In this document: positions 24,796 through 33,387 of the stretch, in pieces
How positions within the stretch are numbered: the stretch's first letter is position 1
How the letters are laid out: the number at the start of each line of letters is the position of its first letter
NCBI GenBank assembly: GCA_946406145.1
Contig: CAMJJL010000021.1
Location: 1-33,439 of the forward strand
DNA length: 33,439 bases
Source: an uncultured Clostridia bacterium
GTDB lineage: Bacteria > Bacillota > Clostridia > Oscillospirales > Acutalibacteraceae
Reading direction: 5' to 3'
Position numbers and translations under genes: made by a program
Notes under the pieces: model-generated
Told to the model about the DNA's origin: nothing
Database searches by the model: none
Seen by the model: only the letters and a program-made list of their open reading frames with translations

Positions 24796-26982
24796 ATGAA
24801 ACACGAATTTATACTCGAAGGTCTGCACTGCGCGAACTGCGCGGCAAAAATCGAAGCAAAGCTCGAGAAGCGGTACGGCGATGTGCGATTCTCCTTTGCC
24901 ACACTGGAGCTGGAGATCCACACCGATGAAACCGATATCCGCGACGAGGTGCAACAGATTGTCGACTCGATCGAGGACGGCGTGACCGTTGTGCCGAAGG
25001 ACGAACATGATCAACATGCGCACGACGAACACGACCACCATCATGCACATGATTGCAGCGACGGATGCTGCGATCACGATCACCATGACCATCACGATCA
25101 CCATGACCATCACGATCACCATGACCATCACGATCACCATGACCATCACGATCACAATAAAGCGGAAGAAAAGAACGCACCCGACAGCTCCAAGATCAAG
25201 GTTATCCTGCTGAGCGCTGCGGCGGTGCTGTTTATCGCGGCATTCGTCCTGCATATTCTCGGCAAGCATGAGATGATCTGCAACATCCTCAGTATCCTGT
25301 CCGCCGTACTCGCCGGATATGACGTCGTCATCAAAGGCGTCAAATCCATCTTCAAGCGCCGCATCGATGAAACCACTCTCATGACCGTTGCCGTCATCGC
25401 GGCGATGGTGCTGGGCGAATTTGTCGAAGGCGCGGCAGTCATGGTACTGTTCGGGATCGGAGAGCTGCTCGAGGATAAGGCGGTCGAAAAATCACGCCGT
25501 GATATCCGCAAGCTGGCGGATATCCGCCCCGACGTCGCTTATATCGTAGAGAACGGCAAGAGCCGTGAAGCACGCGCCGAGGACGTCACGATCGGCACGA
25601 TCCTGAAGATCCCGCCTCACACGCGTGTACCTTTAGACGGTATCATCACTGAGGGAAGTACCACGATTGACGCCTCCTCCCTGACCGGTGAATCGGAACC
25701 CGTCGACGCGACCGTCGGCGCCGAGCTGCTCAGCGGTATGATGAACAACGACAACACCGTGTACCTGAGAACCACCAAGGCATATGCCGACAGTGCGGCG
25801 ACACGCATTGTCAAGCTGGTCGAGGAAAGTGCCAAGAATAAGGGTAACCACGAGAAGCTGATCACCCGATTCGCGGCAGTCTACACCCCCGTGATGATCG
25901 GACTGGCGCTGGCCATCGCCATCATCCCCTCGCTGATCACCGGCGACTGGGCAGGATGGATCCACAAAGCGCTGGTATGCCTTGTCGCGTCCTGTCCGTG
26001 CTCGATCGTCATCTCCGTGCCCCTCTCCTACTACGCCGGTATCGGCGCGGCAAGCAAAGAGGGTGTGCTGATCAAAGGCGGCAGATATGTGGACGATATC
26101 GCCAACATCCGGTCCTTCGCCTTTGATAAAACCGGTACGATCACCGATAATCAAATTTCCATAAAAGAAATAATCCCTATGGGCTCCTATACAGCTGCCG
26201 AGATCGCCGCATCAGCCGCAGCGGCAGAAGCGCATTCCGCTCACCCGGTGGCACATGCCCTGCGCGCTTATTGTAAAGAGCAAAATATTTCTATAGAAGA
26301 ATTAAAAGAACATCGGGAGATCAGCTCCCACGGCGTTACCGCCCTGCGCGGCAGTGATACGATCACCGTCTGCAAACGCGAGGGAAAGCCCGGTATCTCG
26401 GTACAGCTCAATGATAAGGAGATCGGCGTTATCACGCTCATCGAGCATATCCGCAGTGAAGCACCCGACGCGCTCAAGGAGCTCAAAGCGCTCGGTATCC
26501 AAAAAACCGTCATGCTCTCGGGCGACAAGCAGGAAGCCTGCCGGAATGTCGCGCAAGGCTTGCCGCTTGATGAAGTACACGGTGAACTCCTGCCTGAGGA
26601 CAAGGTCAAGACCGTTGAGAAACTGATCAACGACTGCGGCTCCTGTGCCTTTGTCGGCGACGGCATCAACGACGCGCCCGTACTCAGCCGCGCCACCTGC
26701 GGCATCGCGATGGGACTGGGCTCCGACGCGGCGATCGAATCCGCCGATATGGTGCTCAGCGCCGGGAGCCTCCGCTCTCTTCCCCGTGCGGTACGTATTG
26801 CGCGCAAAACGCTCTCCACCGTCAAGGCAAACATCACCTTCTCACTGATCGTCAAAGCGGTGATCATCATCCTCGCGATCATGAATATCGCGCCGCTGTG
26901 GCTGGCGGTATTCTCCGACACAGGCGTGTGCCTGATCTGTATCTTGAACGCGGTTCGACTGATCCGCACCAAAATCAAATGA
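24796..26982 (+). CDS. zntA: Zn/Cd/Pb-exporting P1B-type ATPase with a His-rich repeat
   Basis: With the start at 24796 the protein has 728 residues. An HMA domain with GLHCANC (Cys12, Cys15) is followed by a region extremely rich in His and Asp (about 70-120), including CSDGCCDHDH and an HDHHD-type repeat. The ATPase core has SLTGES (about 294), the transport motif SCPCS in a membrane helix (about 398-400), DKTGTIT (about 443), an HP motif in AHSAHPVAHAL and GDGINDAP (about 621). SDTG in the last membrane helix (about 707) is the Asp typical of the Zn/Cd (P1B-2) group. The SmtB-like repressor upstream supports Zn or Cd export. The ribosome site is weak, so translation may be coupled to the repressor gene or leaky. 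Confidence 0.94.
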   Translation: MKHEFILEGLHCANCAAKIEAKLEKRYGDVRFSFATLELEIHTDETDIRDEVQQIVDSIEDGVTVVPKDEHDQHAHDEHDHHHAHDCSDGCCDHDHHDHHDHHDHHDHHDHHDHHDHHDHNKAEEKNAPDSSKIKVILLSAAAVLFIAAFVLHILGKHEMICNILSILSAVLAGYDVVIKGVKSIFKRRIDETTLMTVAVIAAMVLGEFVEGAAVMVLFGIGELLEDKAVEKSRRDIRKLADIRPDVAYIVENGKSREARAEDVTIGTILKIPPHTRVPLDGIITEGSTTIDASSLTGESEPVDATVGAELLSGMMNNDNTVYLRTTKAYADSAATRIVKLVEESAKNKGNHEKLITRFAAVYTPVMIGLALAIAIIPSLITGDWAGWIHKALVCLVASCPCSIVISVPLSYYAGIGAASKEGVLIKGGRYVDDIANIRSFAFDKTGTITDNQISIKEIIPMGSYTAAEIAASAAAAEAHSAHPVAHALRAYCKEQNISIEELKEHREISSHGVTALRGSDTITVCKREGKPGISVQLNDKEIGVITLIEHIRSEAPDALKELKALGIQKTVMLSGDKQEACRNVAQGLPLDEVHGELLPEDKVKTVEKLINDCGSCAFVGDGINDAPVLSRATCGIAMGLGSDAAIESADMVLSAGSLRSLPRAVRIARKTLSTVKANITFSLIVKAVIIILAIMNIAPLWLAVFSDTGVCLICILNAVRLIRTKIK
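25078..25155 (+). repeat. 18-bp in-frame tandem repeat in the ATPase gene
   Basis: Four exact units of 18 bases (GATCACCATGACCATCAC) and a partial fifth encode Asp-His-His repeats. Because the unit is a multiple of three, copy-number change would alter the length of the His-rich loop without a frameshift. Confidence 0.9.
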
Positions 26983-26985
26983 TTA

Positions 26986-27014
26986 TTGACATTCCTACCC
27001 TTTTGCGTTACGAT
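26986..27014 (+). promoter_or_regulatory. Promoter of the O-antigen-ligase-like gene
   Basis: TTGACA (26986-26991), a 17-base spacer and TACGAT (27009-27014). The -35 box begins four bases after the ATPase stop codon, and the spacer contains the left arm of the hairpin at 26991-27082. Confidence 0.55.
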
Positions 27015-27086
27015 TAGGATGACAAAAACAATCCTAACCGTAGTTTTGACGGGCATATTTCTGTCACCCTAAGGGTAGGAATTTTT
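26991..27086 (+). terminator. Nested hairpin ending in a T run, after the Zn ATPase gene
   Basis: Outer arms ATTCCTACCCTT (26991-27002) and AAGGGTAGGAAT (27071-27082) are perfect, and TTTTT follows. An inner stem TTAGGAT/ATCCTAA lies at 27014-27037. Transcripts from the upstream operon would contain both arms and could terminate. Transcripts from the local promoter would lack the left outer arm. Confidence 0.55.
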
Positions 27087-27103
27087 ATTTGAGGATAACA
27101 CAT

Positions 27104-28723
27104 ATGAAACAAACGCAAAACGAAAAGCATCCCCCCACGCAAAAGACACAGCCGAAATATGCCGTCAAGAACTCGCTGGTCAACTACTACCTCGCGCTCA
27201 TGTTCAGCTTCTTTCCGCTGTTTCTCACGGAACAATACGCACACGCGCGACTGGACAAATACTACTTCTATGTGATCGCGACTGTCATCTTTGTCATTTC
27301 TACAGGCATGTGCATGTTTTTCAGCTACAAGGACGAGAGGCGCGCCGGCAACAAAGCCGCTCTGATCACACCGCTGTCGGCGGCGGACATCTGTATGCTG
27401 TGTTTCCTCGGCTTCGCTGTTATTTCCACCTTGATGACGAAGCATCCGAACGAGGCGCTGCTCGGTCCGAATCCTTTCACAAGCGCCGCGATCCACAGCC
27501 GCAACAACGGCTTACTGCTCCTGTTCCTGTACACGCTGATGTACTTTATCATTACGCGCAACTACGTCAAAAAGGATTATGTTTTCATCATATTCTTAGT
27601 CACGTCATCCTTCATCGCGCTCTTAACGGTGCTTAACTTCTTCTACATCGACCCCTTCGGTCTGCTCGACGGCTATGACGCGGCAACCATCGATGACTTC
27701 GGCTCCACACTGGGCAACAAAAATATTATCGCGGCATACATGTGCATCTTCCTGCCTGTCGCCGTGATGCTGTTTGTGATCTCCGAGAGCAAGATCGTCC
27801 GCATTGTCGCGGGGATCTCGATCCTGTTCGCCTACACGGGTCTGCTGTGCGCGGACTCCACCTCCGATATCCTCGGGCTGTTGGTCATCCTGCCCGTGAT
27901 GGCGATCTTCTGCGCACGGAGTTTCACCTATCTCAAGCGCTATCTGCTGGCGCTGACGATCCTGTTCATCTCCGGCAAGGCGCTGTGGGGCTTTGCGTTG
28001 CTCATCGGTGACCGCAACAAGGGCTTTGAGTTCATGCAGCACTTCTTGATCTACAGCCGGCTGATGTTCCTGCCGATCGCGGCATGCTGCCTGCTGTATT
28101 TGTTGATCATAATCTTTGAGAAAAAGATCGAAGCGCGTTATCCGGCAAGAGCGCTGACGATCACCTTTACCGTATTATTCTCTATCGGAATCATAGCGGC
28201 ACTGGCGGCGTTCATTTATTTCAGCTTTATCGACCGCAAGACCGATATCGGCAACTTCAAAAAGCTGCTCCGGTTTGATGATTACTGGGGCACACACCGC
28301 GGCTTTATGTGGCGCGTCAGCTTTGAAGAATTCGGTAAATTCAAGCCCATGCAGATCCTGTTTGGTACAGGTCCCGACACCGCCTATTATGTATTGCAGC
28401 CGCATTTCGGCGAGTTGTCATCCCGTTTCGGCGACAGCTCCACCGACTGCGCTCACAACGAGTTCATCAACTATCTGCTCACGCAGGGTGTGCTGGGACT
28501 GGCAGCGTATCTCGGCGTGACGGGATCGGTGATCGTGCGTGCGATCAAAACCGCCAAAAAGGATCCGACCGTCCTGATCTTCATCTGTCCCGTGATCTGC
28601 TACCTGGCACAGTCTGTGGTCAATCTCTATAATCCGATCGTCACCCCGTTCTTGTTCATCTTCCTCTCTCTCGCGGAGGCGAACAATCGGAAAGCCGCCT
28701 ATCCACTCGCTGACAAAAAATGA
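27104..28723 (+). CDS. O-antigen ligase / polymerase-like membrane protein
   Basis: The ATG at 27104 follows GAGGAT; a TTG at 27089 overlaps that site. The 539-residue protein has about 10-12 membrane segments and a large loop before residue 450 containing GTHRGFMWRVS and FGTGPDTAYY. The signature CAHNEFINYLLTQGVLGLAAY matches the Wzy_C/WaaL O-antigen ligase family. In Gram-positive bacteria such proteins polymerise or attach surface glycans. No glycosyltransferase or capsule gene lies nearby, so its glycan is unknown. It is monocistronic, with a strong terminator after it. Confidence 0.85.
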   Translation: MKQTQNEKHPPTQKTQPKYAVKNSLVNYYLALMFSFFPLFLTEQYAHARLDKYYFYVIATVIFVISTGMCMFFSYKDERRAGNKAALITPLSAADICMLCFLGFAVISTLMTKHPNEALLGPNPFTSAAIHSRNNGLLLLFLYTLMYFIITRNYVKKDYVFIIFLVTSSFIALLTVLNFFYIDPFGLLDGYDAATIDDFGSTLGNKNIIAAYMCIFLPVAVMLFVISESKIVRIVAGISILFAYTGLLCADSTSDILGLLVILPVMAIFCARSFTYLKRYLLALTILFISGKALWGFALLIGDRNKGFEFMQHFLIYSRLMFLPIAACCLLYLLIIIFEKKIEARYPARALTITFTVLFSIGIIAALAAFIYFSFIDRKTDIGNFKKLLRFDDYWGTHRGFMWRVSFEEFGKFKPMQILFGTGPDTAYYVLQPHFGELSSRFGDSSTDCAHNEFINYLLTQGVLGLAAYLGVTGSVIVRAIKTAKKDPTVLIFICPVICYLAQSVVNLYNPIVTPFLFIFLSLAEANNRKAAYPLADKK

Positions 28724-28736
28724 TCAACCATATAAC

Positions 28737-28777
28737 AGCGCTCACGACTGATAAAAAAGAGTCGTGAGCGCTTTTTT
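28737..28777 (+). terminator. Terminator of the O-antigen-ligase-like gene
   Basis: Perfect 13-base arms (28737-28749 and 28760-28772) surround a ten-base A-rich loop, followed by six T. Confidence 0.9.
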
Positions 28778-28836
28778 CATTATTCATATTCAAAACACGT
28801 CGGCATTTCCCGTCATTTCTCGTTCCTGATCCCTTA

Positions 28837-29058
28837 TTAACCCTGTTTCTTCTTCATTGCGTCCTTTAAGCTCTTGACCGTGCCGTCGGGATAGGTGACG
28901 TCCACATTATCGAGGCGCTGTTTCATCTGGGCACGAAAGCCCTTGAGATAGACCGCGTAGAGCTCCTTTTGGCGCTTTTGCTCGGATTCAGTGAGTCCTT
29001 CTTCCTTTTTCTTTTTCGCGAGCGCGTTGATCTCGGCGATCAGTTCCTGCATTTCCAT
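28837..29058 (-). CDS. DUF896 (YnzC-like) small protein
   Basis: This 73-residue protein begins MEMQELIAEINALAKKKKEEGLTESEQKRQ and contains YLKGFRAQMKQRLDNV, both typical of the DUF896/UPF0291 family. It folds as a short helical hairpin and its role is not established. It lies 33 bases after ruvX, with an AAAGGA site, and is probably the last gene of that transcript. Confidence 0.9.
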   Translation of the reverse strand: MEMQELIAEINALAKKKKEEGLTESEQKRQKELYAVYLKGFRAQMKQRLDNVDVTYPDGTVKSLKDAMKKKQG

Positions 29059-29091
29059 TTCTGTATTCCTTTCTGTATTTCTTTCTATCTC

Positions 29092-29502
29092 TTACTTTTG
29101 ACTGTCTAAGTAATCCTGCAATATAATGGAAGCCGCTACGGCGTCCACCTTCTGCTTGCGTTTTTTGCCGTATACGTTGCCGGCGCTCAAGTAGCTGTGC
29201 GCGGTGATGGTGGTACCGCGTTCATCCTGCATATGGTGCGGCACACCGGTGAGCGCTGTGAGCTTGGCGGCGAGCTCTCTGGCACGCTGCGCGCTCTCTC
29301 CCTCACTGCCGTCCATATTGCGCGGCAAGCCGACGACAAGGATTTCAGCCTTTGTTTCCTTCACCTTATCGGCGATCCTCTGTATCAGTTTTTCATCGTT
29401 ATACTCGGTGATCACACACAGCGACGACGCTAAAAAGCCGTTCTTGTCCGATACGGCAAGCCCCGTGCGCGCGTGACCGAGGTCTACGGATAGTGCTATC
29501 AT
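29092..29502 (-). CDS. ruvX: Putative pre-16S rRNA nuclease / Holliday junction resolvase RuvX (YqgF)
   Basis: The ATG at 29502 has GGAGGG upstream and gives 136 residues. The RNase H-like fold is shown by ALSVDLGHARTGLAVSD (catalytic Asp), ILVVGLPRNMDGSEG, the acidic residue in DERGTT and KVDAVAASIILQDYL near the end. YqgF proteins process the 5' end of 16S rRNA, and a resolvase role has also been proposed. It is followed by the DUF896 gene and separated from the transglutaminase genes by two palindromic repeats. Confidence 0.94.
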   Translation of the reverse strand: MIALSVDLGHARTGLAVSDKNGFLASSLCVITEYNDEKLIQRIADKVKETKAEILVVGLPRNMDGSEGESAQRARELAAKLTALTGVPHHMQDERGTTITAHSYLSAGNVYGKKRKQKVDAVAASIILQDYLDSQK

Positions 29503-29519
29503 ATACCCTCCTGTTAAGG

Positions 29520-29614
29520 TTGAGATTATCACGGGATAAATCCCTCATAATGACTATTGATGCGGTTGAGATTGCCACAGCTTAGAACACTTGTGTTCTA
29601 AGCTTCGCAATGAC
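29520..29614. repeat. Two adjacent palindromic repeats (TTGAGATTRYC ... TCRYAATGAC family)
   Basis: Copy one (29520-29554) has inner arms GGGAT/ATCCC. Copy two (29566-29614) has perfect 12-base inner arms AGCTTAGAACAC/GTGTTCTAAGCT. The end boxes are shared with the copy at 24291-24333, while the inner palindromes differ completely. In copy one the change GC to AT in the left box is matched by the change in the right box, so pairing is kept. Confidence 0.75.
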
Positions 29615-29616
29615 GA

Positions 29617-30927
29617 TTAATAATAATGCAGCTCCACCGCGACGATGCGGCTTTTCTCGTGAGCGATATAGCCGACGTTGGATTCATCGATGCTGTAGCT
29701 GCTCAGCGAATTGTTCACCGCGTTGATGTAGGTGAAGAAATGCTGCGGATAGTCAACAAACAGATCGGTGATCGCGGTCTGATAATCCATGCTCTCGTCT
29801 ACATAAAAGACAAAGTGATCCTCCTGATCCTCGGCGGCAGTGAGCAGTCCGCTCTTGATCTCTGCGCCGTCGTAGTTCCTCAGGCAGGGCGATTTTTGCT
29901 TATAGTAAAACAGCTCGTCGGCAGTACAGTCGGGGACAAAAATATTCATCAGACCGGCGCTGTATTCACCCTTGATGCCGTTGATCTCGTCGTCCTCGAT
30001 CTGATGGAACAGCGGAGCGATCGTGTGATCCTCCAGCAAATAACGCTCATTGACATTGCAATACAGATGGCGCGCGTATGACTCCTCCTGATCATCCCAG
30101 GTCGGGTCGACATAGTACCAGTCTCCGTTGAGCTTGACAGCGTTCCAGATGTGCATCTGATTCTGGCTTCTGCCGATCACGCCGACGCAATCGATCCCCA
30201 GACCGTTGACCAGCATCTGAAAGGCTCTGGTATACCCCTCACAGACCGACACCCGATTGACCAGCGCGCCGTAGGCGGTATAGGTATCGGGGTTGTTGTT
30301 GTCGAGGTTGATGGTGTCGATCTCTGTATCATAACCAATGTGGTCGATCAAATAATCATGCACCATGATCTCTCGCTCCGGCTCAGAAAGCCCGTCGGGA
30401 ACGGTGGCATAGAATTCATTGGCGACCGCACGCATGGCGTTGACGCGCGTTTTGACCTCTTCGGGAGAATAATTCGAATAGATTTGGATCGCCGTCATAC
30501 TATCGTCACTGTAATACCCTATCGTACCGGTCAGCCAAAAGATCTCGGGGTGATCGTCGGTGATCGCTTTTGACACGGTGCGCACCTCGGCTTCACTCAG
30601 CGAGTAACCGCTGAGATCGATCCTCGGCATGGCGTAACGTTCGGTTTCTTCCGTTTTCTCCGGCGAGATATCATAGCAGCTTTCAAGGAGTCTTTGATAG
30701 AGCTGTTTTTCTCCCTGCTTGGGGAGCGCGTCATATGAATAAGCGGATGATACAGGCTGATACCCCTCGCTGTAGGTCAGGTGATCGGGCACGATCTCTC
30801 TGTACGGTACCACGGTCTCATCCGTTCTATGCGGCAATTCGCCGATCGGAAACATCTCGAAAAAGCCGCATGAGCACAGACAGCCTGTCAATAATATCGC
30901 GATTATGATGGATAATACTCTTTTCAT
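29617..30927 (-). CDS. Transglutaminase-like lipoprotein 1
   Basis: Three ATGs in a row occur at 30933, 30930 and 30927. The third is chosen because AGGA abuts the first and lies six bases before the third. The signal peptide ends in the lipobox LLTGC, so it is probably an outer-face lipoprotein of 436 residues. The transglutaminase/protease-like core has the Cys in SVCEGYTRAFQ, the His in HIWNAVKLNGDWY and the Asp in VDPTWDD, a full Cys-His-Asp triad. Such domains in bacteria act as peptidases or cross-linking enzymes at the cell surface. It follows its paralogue by 36 bases and shares its layout, including a YCNVNERYLLEDHT motif after the triad. Confidence 0.85.
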   Translation of the reverse strand: MKRVLSIIIAILLTGCLCSCGFFEMFPIGELPHRTDETVVPYREIVPDHLTYSEGYQPVSSAYSYDALPKQGEKQLYQRLLESCYDISPEKTEETERYAMPRIDLSGYSLSEAEVRTVSKAITDDHPEIFWLTGTIGYYSDDSMTAIQIYSNYSPEEVKTRVNAMRAVANEFYATVPDGLSEPEREIMVHDYLIDHIGYDTEIDTINLDNNNPDTYTAYGALVNRVSVCEGYTRAFQMLVNGLGIDCVGVIGRSQNQMHIWNAVKLNGDWYYVDPTWDDQEESYARHLYCNVNERYLLEDHTIAPLFHQIEDDEINGIKGEYSAGLMNIFVPDCTADELFYYKQKSPCLRNYDGAEIKSGLLTAAEDQEDHFVFYVDESMDYQTAITDLFVDYPQHFFTYINAVNNSLSSYSIDESNVGYIAHEKSRIVAVELHYY

Positions 30928-30963
30928 CATCATTCCTACGTCACAAAAGAAGTATGACAGCCA

Positions 30964-32349
30964 TCATCGATACGGCATTTCAAACACGATCAACTCTCTG
31001 TCATCATAATAGTAATATACCGCGTCGGCGTCCGTATTCAGGGGAGCGTCAGCCAAAACGGTATTCGCCTTATCTATCGCCTGATAATACGGCTGATCGC
31101 CGTCAAACAACGCGTCCGCCATCGTCTTGGGCGTATCGCTGTCTGAATCGACGTTGACCATCAACGCCGGGGACTTTCTCTCAGCCGCCTGTATGATCCC
31201 CTCTGTCAGTATATCGACGTCGGGCTTTGACAGTGTGATCCCCTCGCGCAGATAGTAGCAATACGCTGTCGCGGTACAGGACGGCACAAAGCTATTGATA
31301 TAGCAGGTCAACCGATCGTAATCCTCGTCAGTGATCTGCTCATAGGTTTTATCGAGGGTGTGATCCTGTGACATCACCCGATCGTTCACATTCAGATAGA
31401 TGAAGACGTCCTTGACCTCTTCATCCTCATCAAGGTCATCCCAGGTCACATCCGCCTGGTACCATTCGCCGTCCAGCATAACAGCGTTCCACAGATGGAG
31501 GATGTCATCCTCCCCATCATCCTCGACGGTTCCGCAGATACAGACGGCGTCGACGCCGAGCGCTGAGCACAGATAATCAAAGCTGTAGGCGTAGCCTTCA
31601 CATACGGCTTTATGATCGACCATCACGCCGTACAGATTGAACAGCGACGGATGGGCGTCTTCATATTCCTTGTTATCGATGATATTTTCATCATACACAC
31701 AATGATCGATAATATACTTGTAAACATAAACCTCGCGCTCATATTCGGACAGCTCCTTCGGCATTTCCCGATAGAACGCCGCCAGCGCGTCATCGATCTT
31801 TTGCATCATCCCCACAACCTGATCGGCGGTGTAGCACGAGTGCAGGAGCAGCATGGTGGTGTTTGTCGCAGGATCGGTAAACAGGTCAAACAAATAATCC
31901 ATCCAGAATATCTCGGGATGATCATCGAACACCGCGATGATCGCCGCCTCGGTCTCTCTTTTATGATAACCCGTACCGTCGAGAATAACAGGGCGCATTT
32001 TGTAGGTGGTGTCACCCTCGACCCTTTCATCCGAAAAGCAGTAGCACGCGTCAAGAACCTTGTCATAGATCGTTTTTTGCCGATCCGTTTTCAAGGTCTG
32101 ATACGAATGGGCAACATGCTTAGACGGATAAGCCTCGGGTTGCGTGAATGTGATGCGATTGACGATGTGAAAGCCGTGTTCATCATCGTGCATACCGATC
32201 TCCGTGTGCTCACCCGAATGCGGCATATCAGAATACCGCGTTAACAGTGCGGCTGAATCCCTTGTCGATTGCGGTATGGGGGTACAGGAGGTGAACATCA
32301 CCGCGGTGAGCAGGATGAATGCTGCCGACAACACTCGTTTGAACAGCAT
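30964..32349 (-). CDS. Transglutaminase-like lipoprotein 2
   Basis: The ATG at 32349 shares its first base with the last base of the tsaD TGA stop, and GAGGGG lies six bases upstream. The 461-residue product has a signal peptide ending in the lipobox MFTSC and a transglutaminase-like core with AVCEGYAYSFDYL, HLWNAVMLDGEWY and ADVTWDD as the Cys-His-Asp triad. It is a diverged duplicate of the next gene (shared segment YLNVNDRVMSQDHT). Substrate unknown. Stop-start overlap makes translation dependent on tsaD. Confidence 0.85.
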   Translation of the reverse strand: MLFKRVLSAAFILLTAVMFTSCTPIPQSTRDSAALLTRYSDMPHSGEHTEIGMHDDEHGFHIVNRITFTQPEAYPSKHVAHSYQTLKTDRQKTIYDKVLDACYCFSDERVEGDTTYKMRPVILDGTGYHKRETEAAIIAVFDDHPEIFWMDYLFDLFTDPATNTTMLLLHSCYTADQVVGMMQKIDDALAAFYREMPKELSEYEREVYVYKYIIDHCVYDENIIDNKEYEDAHPSLFNLYGVMVDHKAVCEGYAYSFDYLCSALGVDAVCICGTVEDDGEDDILHLWNAVMLDGEWYQADVTWDDLDEDEEVKDVFIYLNVNDRVMSQDHTLDKTYEQITDEDYDRLTCYINSFVPSCTATAYCYYLREGITLSKPDVDILTEGIIQAAERKSPALMVNVDSDSDTPKTMADALFDGDQPYYQAIDKANTVLADAPLNTDADAVYYYYDDRELIVFEMPYR

Positions 32350-33362
32350 CAAAATCCCCTCTTGTCGATCGGCAGGGTCGCGACGGCATTGAGATCGCTC
32401 TTTGCGATATTGCCGTCCAGATACTCATAGTAGCTCTGTGAGCCGACCATCGCGCCGTTATCGCCGCAAAGAGTTTTTTCGGGCATATAGAGAGTGTATT
32501 TACCCTTGCACAAGCGTTCGAGCTCTCGACGGAGCAGGGAATTCGCCGAGACGCCTCCTGCCGTGACGAGGGTCGTATAGCCAAGATCCTCGGCGGCTTT
32601 GAGGAAGTTATCCGTCAAACATCCGACCACCGCCTTGCGGTAGGAGGCGCAGATATCGGCAACGGGGATCTCCTCCCCTTTCTGCTGTTTGTTATGGATC
32701 AGGTTGATGACGGCGGTCTTGAGTCCCGAGAACGAGAAGTCATATTCCGCGCCGTCCACGTGCGGATGCGGCATCGGGAAAGCGGCGTCATCACCGTTTT
32801 CGGCGATCTTGTCGAGCTCCACGCCGCCGGGATACGGGATCCCCATCGCGCGTGCCGCTTTATCAAACGCCTCGCCTGCCGCGTCATCACGGGTCCTGCC
32901 GATCACGCGCATGTCGGTGTAGCTGAGCACCTCGACGATATGGCTGTGACCGCCCGATACGACTAAGCATAAGAACGGCGGTTTTAATTCTTTATGTGAA
33001 ATATAATTCGCCGCGATATGGGAGCGCAGGTGATGGGTCGGGATCAGCGGCTTGCCCGTCGCCAATGACAGACCCTTCGCGAAATTCACCCCCACCAACA
33101 GTGCGCCGATCAATCCGGGCGCGTAAGTGACGGCGATCGCGTCGATCTCATCCAGCGTACAATCCGCCGCTTTGACGGCTTCATCCACCACGCCGACGAT
33201 CGCCTCCGCATGTCGCCGTGACGCGATCTCGGGGACGACGCCGCCGTACAGCTTGTGCTCCTCCACCTGAGAAGCGACGATATTGGAGAGGACGGTTCTG
33301 CCGTCCTCCACGACAGCCGCGGCAGTCTCGTCACAGCTGCTTTCTATTGCTAAGATTTTCAT
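32349..33362 (-). CDS. tsaD: tRNA N6-threonylcarbamoyladenosine synthase subunit TsaD
   Basis: This 337-residue protein begins MKILAIESSCDETAAAVV and has GGVVPEIASRRHAE, the metal-binding HHLRSHIAANY (near 110-120), VSGGHSHIV and TAGGVSANSLLR. It transfers the threonylcarbamoyl group to A37 of ANN-decoding tRNAs together with TsaB and TsaE, whose genes are not in this window. GGAGA precedes the ATG at 33362. It heads a run with the two transglutaminase lipoprotein genes. Confidence 0.97.
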   Translation of the reverse strand: MKILAIESSCDETAAAVVEDGRTVLSNIVASQVEEHKLYGGVVPEIASRRHAEAIVGVVDEAVKAADCTLDEIDAIAVTYAPGLIGALLVGVNFAKGLSLATGKPLIPTHHLRSHIAANYISHKELKPPFLCLVVSGGHSHIVEVLSYTDMRVIGRTRDDAAGEAFDKAARAMGIPYPGGVELDKIAENGDDAAFPMPHPHVDGAEYDFSFSGLKTAVINLIHNKQQKGEEIPVADICASYRKAVVGCLTDNFLKAAEDLGYTTLVTAGGVSANSLLRRELERLCKGKYTLYMPEKTLCGDNGAMVGSQSYYEYLDGNIAKSDLNAVATLPIDKRGF

Positions 33363-33387
33363 AAACTTCTCCAGAGATCATCCCAAG

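Noticed and set aside
25078..25155. Possible CRISPR-like array
   Set aside because: The 18-bp units are contiguous, without spacers, and encode Asp-His-His repeats in frame within the Zn/Cd ATPase.
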